Source: Colocasia esculenta (lineage: Eukaryota; Streptophyta; Magnoliopsida; Alismatales; Araceae). From it: a stretch of 64,000 nt of DNA. Shown here in pieces: positions 20,546-32,900 of the stretch. Each line of letters starts with the position of its first letter. The stretch's first letter is position 1. The stretch is taken from NCBI GenBank assembly GCA_014218235.1, contig CM024753.1, forward strand, positions 181,636,348 through 181,700,347, read 5' to 3'. A program made the translations under genes and the position numbers. The notes under the pieces were generated by a model. It worked only from the letters and a program-made list of their open reading frames with translations, was not told where the DNA came from and ran no database searches.

Positions 20546-22001
20546 AAATGCCCAGAGCCGCTCAGAAAGGTCAAGAAATGACTGAGAGGCCTGGCTCACT
20601 CCGTTTGCACGGCCCGATGGAGCAGGACCCACGACGTTTCTATGAATCGGCGTACGTTCTCTTGGGCCCGGCTTACGGTAGGCCGCTCTAAGTCTTGGGA
20701 TTGTCAGATAACGGCAAGAACCCTTGTACATGTCGAGACATGGCCGAAAGCTCCGGGAGGTCATGATACGACCGAAAGTCCCCTGGAGGTCAAGATACGA
20801 CCGAAAATCCCTGGAAAGGTAACTGAGAAGCCTCGTGAAAAGCCTCGAGGTTTACTAACTTCGAACACCTGAGATAAACGGGTTCGAAAGAAACAATGAA
20901 GCAAATATCACTTCCCCAAAGCCCCTATAAATAGAGGGGCAGGGCCAAGGAGAACTCGCTCTCTCGCTCTCTCTACCCCGGATCTGAGCGAAAGCAGACC
21001 CCCTCTGACCATCCAGAGCGCCCTGAGAGAAAACACTCAGAGCCCCCCGGAACCTGAGCAGAAGAAACCCGCTCACCTCCTCTCTAGCATTCCGTGAGCT
21101 CTTCGCCCTTGGCCTTCTCGCAAGGCTCCCGAGCTGTGCTCTGCCTTGCGATCCCGTCGGTGAAGCCTCGCCCGTGTTGGTACATACGCCGGGCCCCTGT
21201 CGTTGTGCTCTGCTCGTGCCTCCCAACGTTCGAGAAAGAAGACACCGCAGGTCATTATATAAGACCTGGTATTTTATGTACAAGTCCTCCCGTGTTTTAA
21301 AATAACACAGGTAGAGGCATGTTGTGTAATCGTCCAATGGAGATACAAACACCCCGTTGCTGACGTAAATGTAAATGACGCATTGTGTAAACGCCCAATG
21401 GAGGTACAAACACCCCATTAAAGGCGTTAATGTAAATATCATGCCATGTAAACATCGAACGGAGGCACAAACACCCCATTGCGGACGTAAATGTATGTCA
21501 CCATGTAAACGCCCGACGGAGGCACAAACACCCCGTCGAGGACGTAAATGTAAATGACGCATTGTGTAAACGCCCAATGGAGGTACAAACATTCCATTAA
21601 AGGCGTAAATATAAATGTCATTATTGCATTCAAGGATATTTGTGAAAATTTACTTGTCGTCTATTTCCTTTAAATCCGGCATAAGGTCTTTTAACAAACA
21701 TATCTCATCGTAGGTATTCGAGTTTTCACTCGATGTAAATGAAACACCGACTCTGGTCGATGGGGAACGGTCCAGTACACAACCACTCCAATCGCCTGAA
21801 AATACGGACGCGCGCGGAAAATAAATATAAATATTCGAGGGCTCAGAGTTTACACCCAATGTCCCTCACAAAACAAATCTCTTTGTCTGTTTCCCGTAAA
21901 TAGTCTGGCACGCCCGAAACGCAAAAAACTCCAAGACGCATCCGTGCGTCGAAAGAGCGAAAAGATATAAATATGTGAAAGAAAAAATTCCGCGTTCCAC
22001 A
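20546..22001 (+). mobile_element. LTR, family B (3' part with minisatellite)
   Basis: CCCCTATAAATAGAGGGGCAGG at about 20927 is the TATA motif. Downstream, the order matches the + strand LTR ending at 42652: ACACCGCAGGT..TATATAAGACC, one copy of the 45-bp unit (GTACAAGTCCTCCCGTGTTT...), an array of ~58-bp units, the CGATGTAAATGAAACACCGACTC block, TCTGGCACGCCCG, and a final TTCCGCGTTCCACA. No coding region is attached downstream, so it may be a solo LTR or a truncated copy. Confidence 0.65.
21337..21622. repeat. ~58-bp minisatellite (GGAGGTACAAACACCCCATT)
   Basis: Five tandem units of 57-61 bp containing GGAGGCACAAACACCCC and GTAAATGTAAATG. The same unit recurs in three copies at 42064-42235 and, inverted, in about six copies at 38160-38520. 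Confidence 0.85.
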
Positions 22002-22520
22002 CCCATTAACTCAAAAATCCCTAAAATAGCCCTGAGGTCCAGGATCCTTCATTATTTCTTCTGGAAAACATGTAGCCTTTGTCTATGTCTTTATTCTCCA
22101 GATTATAAGGTTTTCCTCAAGTCCAATACGGTCTATCATGAAACCCTAATTCCCTTAAACCTCTTGTTGATGAACAATCTATAATGAGCCATGCGAAATC
22201 ATCTACACCATTCATCAGAACCTATGATTAGGGTCGAAAGATCTGTCTGTCCTCTGACAGTTAATCAAGGGTGTTCAGACTTTAAGCGGATGTAAATTAA
22301 CATTCACTTCGGTCAGTGGGGAAAGGTCCCTTGCACGAAACCCAATTCGCTTGATAAAATAAATACGCGGAGCAAATACTCAAAATATTGGCGCAATTGT
22401 CCAATGAATGGACACATAAATCCCTCGCATCAAGCAAATTCTAAATTTGTTTGTTAAATAGACTGGCATGCCCGCAACCTCGGAACGAATGGCATCATTC
22501 CCCCTTTCTTTCTGTTCAAT
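22002..22520 (+). mobile_element. Second, divergent LTR 3' end
   Basis: At 22285-22500 the block GGATGTAAATTAACATTCACTTCGG ... CAATTCGCTTG ... AGACTGGCATGCCCGC repeats the 3' module seen at 21735-21915 and 42363-42555 on the same strand, more diverged. Nothing coding is present. Confidence 0.5.
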
Positions 22521-23041
22521 TAGATAGGAAAGGAAAAGAAAGACACCATGAAATTTTAAATTCCGAGTTCGACAACTAGAAAGAGGAGGAAGATGACAAA
22601 AAACCCTTTATGTGATCCTGTACTAATCACCCCAAGCCACCCCAATAAATTGATAAAATCCCTTTAATATATAATGGACAGTTATAGGAACTGCCCAATT
22701 ACAACAACAGTTATAAATAAGGTATACACAGGGCGCAAGACACAACAAAGCAGATAATTGAACATGAAAAACAGGAACAAGACTAAACTGCCCTCATCTA
22801 ACTCAAAGTACAGTTTGCGGGATGCTAATTTGGGTTCTCTTCTTGTGTGTTTGAATTTTTTTTTTTCTGACCTTGTATGTGCAATTAGCTTATTTTAGTT
22901 TGGCAGTTGAACAATAAAGTTTTTCTTCACTTTTGCATTGAACTTAAAGATTGTTAATAAGTGATTTTCATGGTTATTACTTTTTTTCTCATTTGTTTTA
23001 TTTGAACTCGGTAACTTATTCATTTCTATTTCTCTGAGCAG
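22521..23041 (+). other. Intron DNA upstream of exon A
   Basis: AT-rich. It ends with a T-rich tract and TCTCTGAGCAG, a good 3' splice site for exon A. No other feature. Confidence 0.6.
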
Positions 23042-23197
23042 GCAGCCTTTAGAGCCCTTGTTGGTGCTGGTTACCAAACACTTCAAAGCTTGCTCTTGGA
23101 TTTTTTCCAGTGTCGCCCCAGCATGAGTCTTTTGAATGCTCTTCTGGACATGCTTGTGGATCGAAAGTTTGATGACAGAGAGATCCCTATGATAAAG
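23042..23197 (+). CDS. SPI: SPIRRIG-like exon A
   Basis: 52 codons in phase 0, reading AAFRALVGAGYQTLQSLLLD ... LLNALLDMLVDRKFD ... PMIK. Helical armadillo-like sequence typical of the region ahead of the lectin domain. The acceptor is CTGAGCAG and the donor AAAG|GTACTT. Confidence 0.9.
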
Positions 23198-26100
23198 GTA
23201 CTTTTACACATTTTCACATTGTAATTTGAAACATTCATGCATACTGGTCTATCGTAGATCCTACCTGAAATTTGCTTTAAGTTTTTACAGTTTCAGTCAT
23301 TTTGCAAAGCATTTGGCTGCCAGTTGAGGTTCCTGTGCTTGATGGTCCTTAACCAAGTTATCCATGATAGATTCAGGAGCTTAGTTTGTTTCATCCTTTC
23401 AGCCTTTTCTTAGAATGCATCATATGACAATTAACAAAGAGTTGATCTTGTTATTGTTATTCATGTACTTGTCTTATCAATTTGAGTGACCTGTGACCGA
23501 GTGTCTTGTGCATATCCCTAAATATATGACACAAGCAGTGATCAGCTGCTGCCCCAGCATTACATTTTTGGCAGCAGGTTTTGAATGATCATCACTTATA
23601 AGTTGCTGTATCCTCTGTGAAGCTGGTGGGAAGCAGAAGGTATCTAATACTAGATCATTGCTTCCCAGAACCACCCTCACCACCTTGGATTGATGGAAAA
23701 TAGGGAAAGTGTGTGACCACAGAAATCTCTCTTTCTGCCGTACCTTGGGTTGAATTCACATTTTACCTTTAAAATAGTTCTCCACTTCTCTGAGAAGTGC
23801 ATTTGGGAAGAATCATATTTGTGTACATAAGAATGAATCAGCCTAAATGTGGCTAGCCTACTAGAAGTTGAGCCTATTTCAGGGAAAGGAGCAGGCTTAT
23901 TGTGGCATCACTAACTTTGACTCTCATAAGGCACATTGAAGTAATGCACAAGAAAGCACATACCTGGAACTATTAGTAAGAAAAGATGACTGTCAATATC
24001 CCAAACTGATCAGTATCCCAATGCATCATCACCCCTGCACAATTACATATCCTTCTATGAACTTCTTTGGATATCTCAACTGGTAAAAATAAACTAAAAA
24101 AGTGGTACAATTACATAGTCTCTTCACAAAATGTTGTCAATTAAGATCTATACATGGCAGGCCATGCTAGCCTTTCTACTTCTCTTAGGCCTTTACCAAA
24201 ACAGTAGACAATGGGGTCTAATGTGGCTCCACATTATATAACTTCTCATGGTTACAACTCAAGAAAGTGAGGTAGGTGAGAAGCAAAAGTTCAATTAGGG
24301 TCACCACCACAATTTTTGAGAGAACATAAGGTCACTATTGACTGTATTCATCTGTCCTAAGTATTGTGACCCTCATGTCTATAGGAAGCTTTACCCTTAA
24401 GACTATCATAGGCAGGAATACTTCTAATAATTCTATCAATCCTCAAATGCGAGAAGCTCAATGTCCTTATTTTACCCCCGTGGCAATGAAACCTGCCTCT
24501 ATAAGTGCATACAGACGTGTACCTTTTCAAACCTCTCCCTAGTCCCTCTAGCTCAAGGCTGGATGTGGACGGCTGGGAACCACTTCTTTCTATGGAAGGT
24601 AGGTGGCAGTTCATCTCAAGGCTCAACGAGGGATGAATCGCCTCCCATGAATGGCTCTTCTATGGCCAAGTAATGGGTGGGCTATCAGATAATGCTGACA
24701 CACAATTTCCAGCTCAATGATTGACGCCCAATAGGTTTTAGACAGACAATTAGCAGACAACATCTTGAAACTAAAGCCAACAAATTCTTGTATTATGCGT
24801 TCACTATAAAATTTTCTAGATGCTTCTTCTTAAACTCAAGGGATATTACATGATAGGTCTTGAAATATTATCTAGGGACAAATTGCATCTGTCTTTTTTC
24901 AAAATGTGTTTACAGGAAACATCTCTCTCAGAGATAGGTAAAGCTTGAACAAGTACTTCTGAATCCAGTAAAGTTGGCTAGGAAATTGATTCCTTGGGGT
25001 TTTATTTACACTTAATCTTGAACATCTGACCATGTCCTAAGAAGAGGAGCAAGGGTGACATTTGTGCTTGAGTTCACTTGATTGTCCTCTGCACTGAATT
25101 GAAAATTTCGGATGATCAGCTTGCGGTGACAAAGAAGGGTTGGGACTAAAGTTTACTCTCTTACTGGTCTTTTGTTGTTTCTGCTCATTTTTTCCCTCTG
25201 TTTTGAGATGCAGACCACTGCAAGAAAAAAAAAAGTCTTGTGACTTTTAGATGTTCTAACTAGATTTCTTGGCCTTTTCTGGTGCAGAATGAAGATGTGA
25301 TTCTTCTTTTTCTTAATGTTTTGCAAAAGGTTTGTGTACACTCCTTACATTTTGTTTCTTCAGTTCTTGCTATTCTCTTCAACCATTGATGATCATTATG
25401 AGCTTCTTTCTTTGTGTCTGGCAGAGCAGTGATTTGTTGCAGCATTACGGGCTTGATATCCTCCAAAACTTGTTACGGGATTCAATCCCCAATAGAACTT
25501 CATGCTTCAAAGCTGGAGTTCTGAGTTTTCTTCTTGATTGGTTTCCACAAAAAGAAGATGGTGTTATGATATCGAAGATTGCACAGTTAATTCAAGTTAT
25601 TGGTGGGCACAGTGTAACAGGGAAGGACATACGTAAAATATTCACTCTTCTACGCAGTGAGAGAATCAGATCTAGGCAAAGTCACTGTTCATTGCTTTTG
25701 AACAGCATTGGTGCCATGCTTAGGGAGAAAGGACCGACTGCATTCTTCGAGTTCAATGGTTTTGACTCTGTAAGTTTCAACAAGTAAACTTTGGTATTTG
25801 TTTTTGTATGCTTTTTAAACATTCTATATACACATTTTTGTTGTAAGCATTGCTCATATTTTTGCTTAATATGTATGCTTGTTACATTTGAACTTACTTT
25901 TTACTTATGGATTGCATATGAATGACAATATAAGAGAGATAGCTGCTAGAAGTGATTCTGTGCAAGAAAGCCATTTAATTTGTGGTTTGAATCCCCGTCC
26001 CCACACTACCTAAAAAAGACTTATAACCTGAAAGAGGAAGTTGTCAGCTGGAGTCTAGCCCATAGGTGAAGATGAGGAATTAGAACAACATGCTTTACTG

Positions 26101-29100
26101 AAAAAAACTGAAGAATGTTCACATTTACTGCTACAGAAATGATAAATTTATGTGGAAGGTAACTTTTTTCTTTTTGGTTGGTATCTGAAGCCAACCTCAC
26201 GGAAATTCTCTGTTTAATCACGCTTCCAGTTATTGGAAGGATTTGCCACTCCTCATCAGTACTTTGCAGAGAACTGAAATGTGAACTCCTCACTTAAATT
26301 GCAAGGTTTTACGTGTTAACTCTTTGAAAAGAGAATTGTTACGAAACTTTATTAGAAAAAATGGGTGGATGATGGTGATGTTCTCTGTTATCTGTATGAT
26401 ACTCACGAGGAGCATGCAGATGCTTTAATGGTGTCTTGTTCAATTTCAAGGGATGTCTGGAGGGTATTAGGTTAGCTCACATATCTAAAGTTTCCTCTTC
26501 TATTATTCAAATGTGGCAATTCTTCAAGAATATCAAGCGGCCAAGGGGACCTAACAGTGGATGGCAGATTGTTTGGCTACTTTTGCGTGCCCTATGCTGG
26601 CATATATGGAGAGAAAGGAATGCCCACATCTTCAGAGGCCACCGTGTCTACATTAAGAATATCTGTCTAAGAGCTATTTCTTTATTTATCATTGGAGTAG
26701 GTATTATCTTAAAGTTTCTTATCATAGTTGGAAACAAGTCATTAGTTGTTTTTTACTTGTGTCAAACTGTCATGTAGCATATGTTTCTAATTTTCTCTTT
26801 TATTTATGTTGAGGAACTCTCCTCACCGTAATTTTCCAACTTTATTTCCTCTATTTATTTAATAATGGCGTAGTCCACCCTTTGTTTGAAAAGAAACCTT
26901 GTCAAAAATTTATAGAGTTCCAGACCTCCGGTGAGTGACACATAAGAGTCTACCAAGTGAACTACACTTTATAAGGATGTTTGTGCTCCCAAGAACAGTA
27001 TTGGATCATAATCCTTTGTTTGTGGAATGCATACTGCAGAGAGCTTTCAGAAAAGACAAACCTTTAAGTATGAGGACAATGTGACTACAAAATGAACAAT
27101 TCTTGCAGCTGGTTCAGGAGAATTGGAAAATTTGGATGTTCCTTAGGAGACAAGGATCCTTCCTTTGAAGGTTCAGCATTTGAAAGTAGTCATAGAAAAG
27201 GGCTGTCCAATGGAATAGGGATAGTGGGAAAGAAAATTTGCAAAAATGATCACCCTTTGAAGCTTTGGAAGTTCAAAGAACTCTCACTGACCTAGAGCAG
27301 CAGCAAAGAGGTATATTAAAGCTCATTTTACATATTGGCTGGCAGAATTGTGTGGTTATAGGCACGGTTTGGCGAATCCTGATTCCCCCGAATCGGTGTG
27401 AATCAGGGGAAACCCGATCCCTGATTCGCCCTAATTCCCTTTATATATATAATATATATATAAATATTATATCATATTTGTAATATATGTTATACATTAT
27501 AAATATGATATATATTACATATATGTATTTAATCAATATAAATGTGTCTGAAATATGATATATGTAATATATACGTATATATATATATATCATATGATAT
27601 ATTATATATATCTAATATATAATATACCCATGCGAATCAGTCCAATTCGAACCGATTCTGGGGGAATCGGGGCGAATCAGGAGAAACCCGATTTGCCTTC
27701 TGATTCCGATTCGGCAAACCATGGTTATAGGAAGGGGACGAAAGGGACCTACTGAGAGTGGTCTCACTAGGAGAGTGAGTCTCTTGGAGAAGTCACATAT
27801 ATGTTTTACTTATTTCATCGAACTTTAAATTTTTAATATTCTATGAGGTTTATTTGAATTATGAAATTTTTAGTTAGACCAAATTATGAGGGATTAGAAA
27901 GTCGGCATTTTGATGAAATCACCAAAATCATAATTTTTTTCTTAGATGGGAGGGTTGACTTTTTATTGATAAGAGAGATGATTTTTTGATATTCTTATTG
28001 GATTCAAATGGAGGGTACTTCCTTGTTTACATGTAATATCTTAAGTAAATGGAACTACAAATATAAACATTTACTTAAATAACCATGGCTCGAGATGATA
28101 TTCAAGACTTCAAGTAGACTGCAATTTCTCATTAATCCAATTTATTTACATTCAAATGCATGTCCATTGATTTTGTTGATGTTTTGGTATTGTTTAAATA
28201 ATTTTTATGATTTTTCCTTGTTTTTTTTTCATATTTTTTGTATTTTTATTGGGCTTTTGCATAGAACGGTTTCGGTTTTGGACCCGGCAGAAACCGACAT
28301 CGAAACCGAGTTTCCCATTCTTGGTCCCTATAGCCTATGCTAATTCCCAATAAAAATTCTTTTACTCTTGATAATATAAAAAACTCCTCAACATTAGTTC
28401 AACCTTCCCACATCAATCCCTCTAGTTACGTCTAAAAATGGCATCTTTTAAACAAGCTTCCATCTTCAATCTCTATCTCTCTCTCTCTTCTGGATGGGGT
28501 GGCCTGATTGCGTTGATGCTCCATGACACTCTGCATTACTGTTGGTGCATTGTGCTGCCGCCTCTGCGTCAACATCTACAGCCTATGTCGTGGCCCCATT
28601 TGATGCTTCACTCCTAATGCAGCGCCACCCCTATGCCTCACTTTACACCCACCATCATCTCACCCCACTGTAGAGCATGGATGGCGGGATCAGATCGAGG
28701 TATTGGATCGAACCCCGCCGATCCTGATCCGAGTAGGACTGGATGGGGGGATCCAGCCGATTCTTAGGGAATCTGGCCAATCTAGATCGGATAGATTAAA
28801 AAAATTAAGAAACATTATGGAAAAATCAGAAAAAAATCTCACAAAAATTTGAAAAACACATACAAAATTCATTGAATATAAACACAATGAAATTCAGTTC
28901 TTATAATGTACATCTATTATAAAGAACAATAAAGATTGTTAAGGCACTATTAGTAATGATTATGTTCATTCATTGAAAACAAAAATACATCTAGAGGTTT
29001 GCAACATGAAATAAATAAAAATATCTTGTCAATTTCACATTTCGGAACCCTCATCCTCTGTCTCATGACACTGAGCAGGTGGCCCATACTCTAATTGCAC

Positions 29101-29894
29101 ATATTGGGTATATATCCATAGCCAAACAAGGAATTGGCGAGATCTTGAAATCTTCTTTGTATGCCTCGAGGTGTCGTAGGTCATGCAAATTTGGGAAAAG
29201 ATGCTTACAAGAAACCGAGAACTATTTCCCATGAAAATAAGAACAAATGCCCTAAGTATCATTCTTTGGCTCTTGGTTGATCTTTGATGTGATTTATTGG
29301 ATCTTATTTTTCGATGCAGAATTCTTGCAACAAAATAGTATCTTCCAATGCAATCATTTATTGACAACTAGAATGTTGGAAATGAAAAAAAAACAGTAAA
29401 TGGAAAAGAATTTTATGGAAAGGACTAAACAGCAAAAAAAGAAAAATAATAGTACCTTTGTAACAAATAAAGTACGAGAGAACACAAACAAATTAATACT
29501 AATCAGGATTCTTATAATGCTACATATTAGGTGCTAATGATATCAGACTAAGTTTTGTCAGTAGGAGAGCGAGTTTCTTGAAGAAGTCACATATATGTTT
29601 GACTTATTTCATTGGATTTTGAATTTTTAGTATTTCATGTGGTTTATTTGAATTATGAAAATTTTAGTTAGGCCAAATTATGAGGGATTAGAAAATCAGC
29701 ATTTTGATGGGATCACCAAAATCACGATTTTTTTCTTAGATGGGAGAGTTAACTTTTTATTAGTAAGAGAGATGATTTTTTTGATATTTTTATTGGATTT
29801 AACATTTACTTATGGACCGGGTCAATCCGCTTCGATTCCACTCGATCCACCCCGATTTCACTTAAAATCGTGGCATCCACACCCCCCCCCCCCC

Positions 29895-29925
<31 letters not shown>

Positions 29926-32900
29926 CGTCATCAGCTGATTCCGACTCGAATCTGTCGATTCAGATCTGATTTGGCTGATTTTGCCATCCATGCTGTAGAG
30001 TTGCTAGAGCGGTCGTCTCGCTGTAGAGAAGAAGGGTGTATTGTGGAGAAGGAAAATAAAACTGAAAGAAAGACGGATGGATGTGGACTCTATGAGGATG
30101 GGGACAGGAGAGAGGAAGTGGTAGTGAACTAAGAAGTGGGAAAGAAAATAGGAGGGGAAAGAGAAAAGAATGAGGCATGACTGGGGTTTAGTAGCAAAGA
30201 GAACACAAAAGGGGAGTCAACAAGAGCTTGGGTCCAGAGTGCTCTCTACTCCTGTTTTGTTAAATCTTAAGCATGAAAAAATCTCAATTGTTCATTAACT
30301 TGTGAAGAATAAAGACATGTATTTATAGACCTTGGAATTACCCTGTTAGATTTGCAAGAAACTGTTTGACCACCATTGGGATTCCAATTATAAAACTATT
30401 TTCCAAGGTTCAAGAACCCGGGGATCGGGATCAGATCGGCTGGCCCCAAACCGGTCCGACCAGCCGATCCCGACCCCGGCTCGGCCGAGCCGGGTCGAGC
30501 TCGGCCGAGTCTGGCCAAGGTAAAGGGGGCTGGATCGCCCCCCTTAAAAAAATTGAAAATAAATTAGAAAAAATAGGAAATATATGAACATTGTATTTAT
30601 GAACTGAAATACATGAAAATAGGACATAATACATCATTGGTACTGAGGAAAAGTAATATAATTATATTTATTGGAATCGCACATTATATTGTGTGGACAT
30701 AAAATTTACATAATCTGTCCAAGACATATAATGTTGGTAATATGCCTCATATTGAGTCAAATATTGACTATAGGCATCCGTGTTCGCATATATGATAGTA
30801 ATTGGTGTGTAGCCAGGTATTTCAGGCACTTGATATGAGCCATATGACTCATTTGAGTCATGTGAATGCGAATCAGACTCAGTGGATTGTGCATATGCTC
30901 CGCCTCCGGTGTAATATGATGCATTCGAGTATTGAGGATATCCCAAGTAGCCTCCCTGCCCTTGGTAATATCCTTCAGTGGAAGCATAAGATGATGTATC
31001 TCACGCTTGCTCCATGGTCTCAAACTCCATCCGTAGCTTTTCTTGACGCTCCCAATCCTCTTGCATCTTCTTCTTCTTCATTAACCAATTCCGTCTATGC
31101 GGAATGAAATTGGGATTGTATCCCGAATCTTCAGATGCTCCTTGGCCTTGCCTTTGGCCTTGCCCTTGCCCTTGCAATTGAGATGCCACTTTCTTCCCCT
31201 TTCGTGCATATTGTTGACCTGAGGTTTGTGCTTCCCTCCTTTGCCTACTCCCATGATGTTGATCTTGAGTAGCATGGGTGAAGTCTTCCTCTCCGGTGAA
31301 TACAATAGGGTCGGGTGGCGGTGCCGGTGGCGGTACACTGCTGACAACTAGGACATCTCCTCCATGATCGGATCCCTCACTAGGAGTACTTGTCTTCGAT
31401 GTGGAGTCATTAGAAGTTTGGTATACAACATTATCGCTTGGCTCCGTGTTTCATCATCTATATCTTTCTCGATTGTCTCCAAGTCTGCAATGCTAATGCC
31501 ATGTTTCTTGCTCCGTCCTCTTGCACCCACTGTCTTCTTTTGGTGTTTAGGGGCTGGGGGAGTTTCAAACTCCGGAAGCAAAGGCACATCATCAAGCTCA
31601 CCTAAATGAGACATAAACATGTTAACATGAGAAATAAATAATTTATAAATGATAATGTCATGTTGCATGTACATTGTAAAGGTCATCTATCTTCAGCCCA
31701 TGCACGATCATGCGGGTCGAACTCTGGTTGAACCGAAGTGGTTGCATTTACCCATGCATGTAGTGGATGTTCCTCCTCAAAAACTTCTTCTATATCTATT
31801 GTCTCGGATGGAGTTGCTTCAGCTTGTTGTTGGCCCGAGGATCTATATTTTTCTCTATCTTGAACTTGTTTGATTAATTGGAGATTTTTAAGCTTCAATC
31901 TCATGTTGTAGTGGCAAAATACCAACTTCTCAAGACGTTGAAAGAAGGGGAGGAGAACTCAACACTTGAGTTTAGAGCATATTGGGGGCTTTTGGGGGGT
32001 TTATATAGACCCCCAAGGCCTCCAAAGGCTCCAAAGAGCCGTTTCTGGCCGTTGGGGAGCTCCCCCCAAAACTAGCCGTTGACATCCGGGATGGCCAATG
32101 CTCTCTGGAGGTAGCTTTGTCAACAAAGGTACTGTAGGAGAGTGACCGCAGTCAGATAATAAATGATTCCACTAGCAATATGATGAAGAATTATCGCTGG
32201 CGACCGGGGCTTTTGTCCAAAACAGCTCTATGGGTGCCAGGAGCGATATTTCCCCCTGATAATAATACCTGTCATTCTCAGCCTTGGTATTATGTGACAT
32301 ACTGGCATCATAACGCTTCTTATATGAGGCTGCTATGCTGGAAAAATGCCGGTTAAGATATGCCTCGTCAATGAAGACCAGGGACAAGCTGTACTGCACA
32401 AGCCGAGAATCCTCCCTCTCCCTTATTTTGCCAGGGGAGAGTCGGAAAATATCGCTCCGGTCAAACCACCATCTGGCATAAAATATATCCATATGTCCTG
32501 TCATTCCGACCGCAGGAAGGGCACATGCTGAACCTGTTTCAGGACGACGGAAATAATTCCACCAACTTGCTGCCGTCATGTGAACATCATGACCGCGTTG
32601 GAGTCGAAGTGACAATGGAAATTCCGCAGGTGGCAGGATAGATTGATCTTACCCAAAATTTCTGGCAAATCGCGAAGGATAATAAGGCTCAGTGATAAGA
32701 GTCGATCCCACGCGATACACCAATACCTCGGGCCGAATACAGCATAACCAGTCCTGATATACAGACTAGCTGGAGCTATTGCTACTTGCTGAATGATATT
32801 GTGTCCCATTGGAGGTCTGGGTGCAGGAAGGCCTGGTTCCCCGGGATGCATTGTCAAATTGAAGTAGCCCCTGCTCGTTGTTCGGCAGAAAAGATAAACT

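Larger units (their letters stand above)
28676..29992 (-). mobile_element. hAT deletion derivative (family II)
   Basis: A perfect 8-bp duplication CTGTAGAG lies at 28668-28675 and 29993-30000. The ends are CATGGATGGCGGGATC and, inverted, CATGGATGGCAAAATC. Only the 3' end of the transposase gene remains (around 29035-29100 on the minus strand). Near the right end is a C13 run joined to an A25 run. A foldback half-arm lies inside. The element is too short to encode a transposase. Confidence 0.9.

Noticed and set aside
20107..20764. ORFs with repeated FLGHPCHFLA or KARKWQKCPSK units
   Set aside because: Translations of the ~28-bp minisatellite on either strand.
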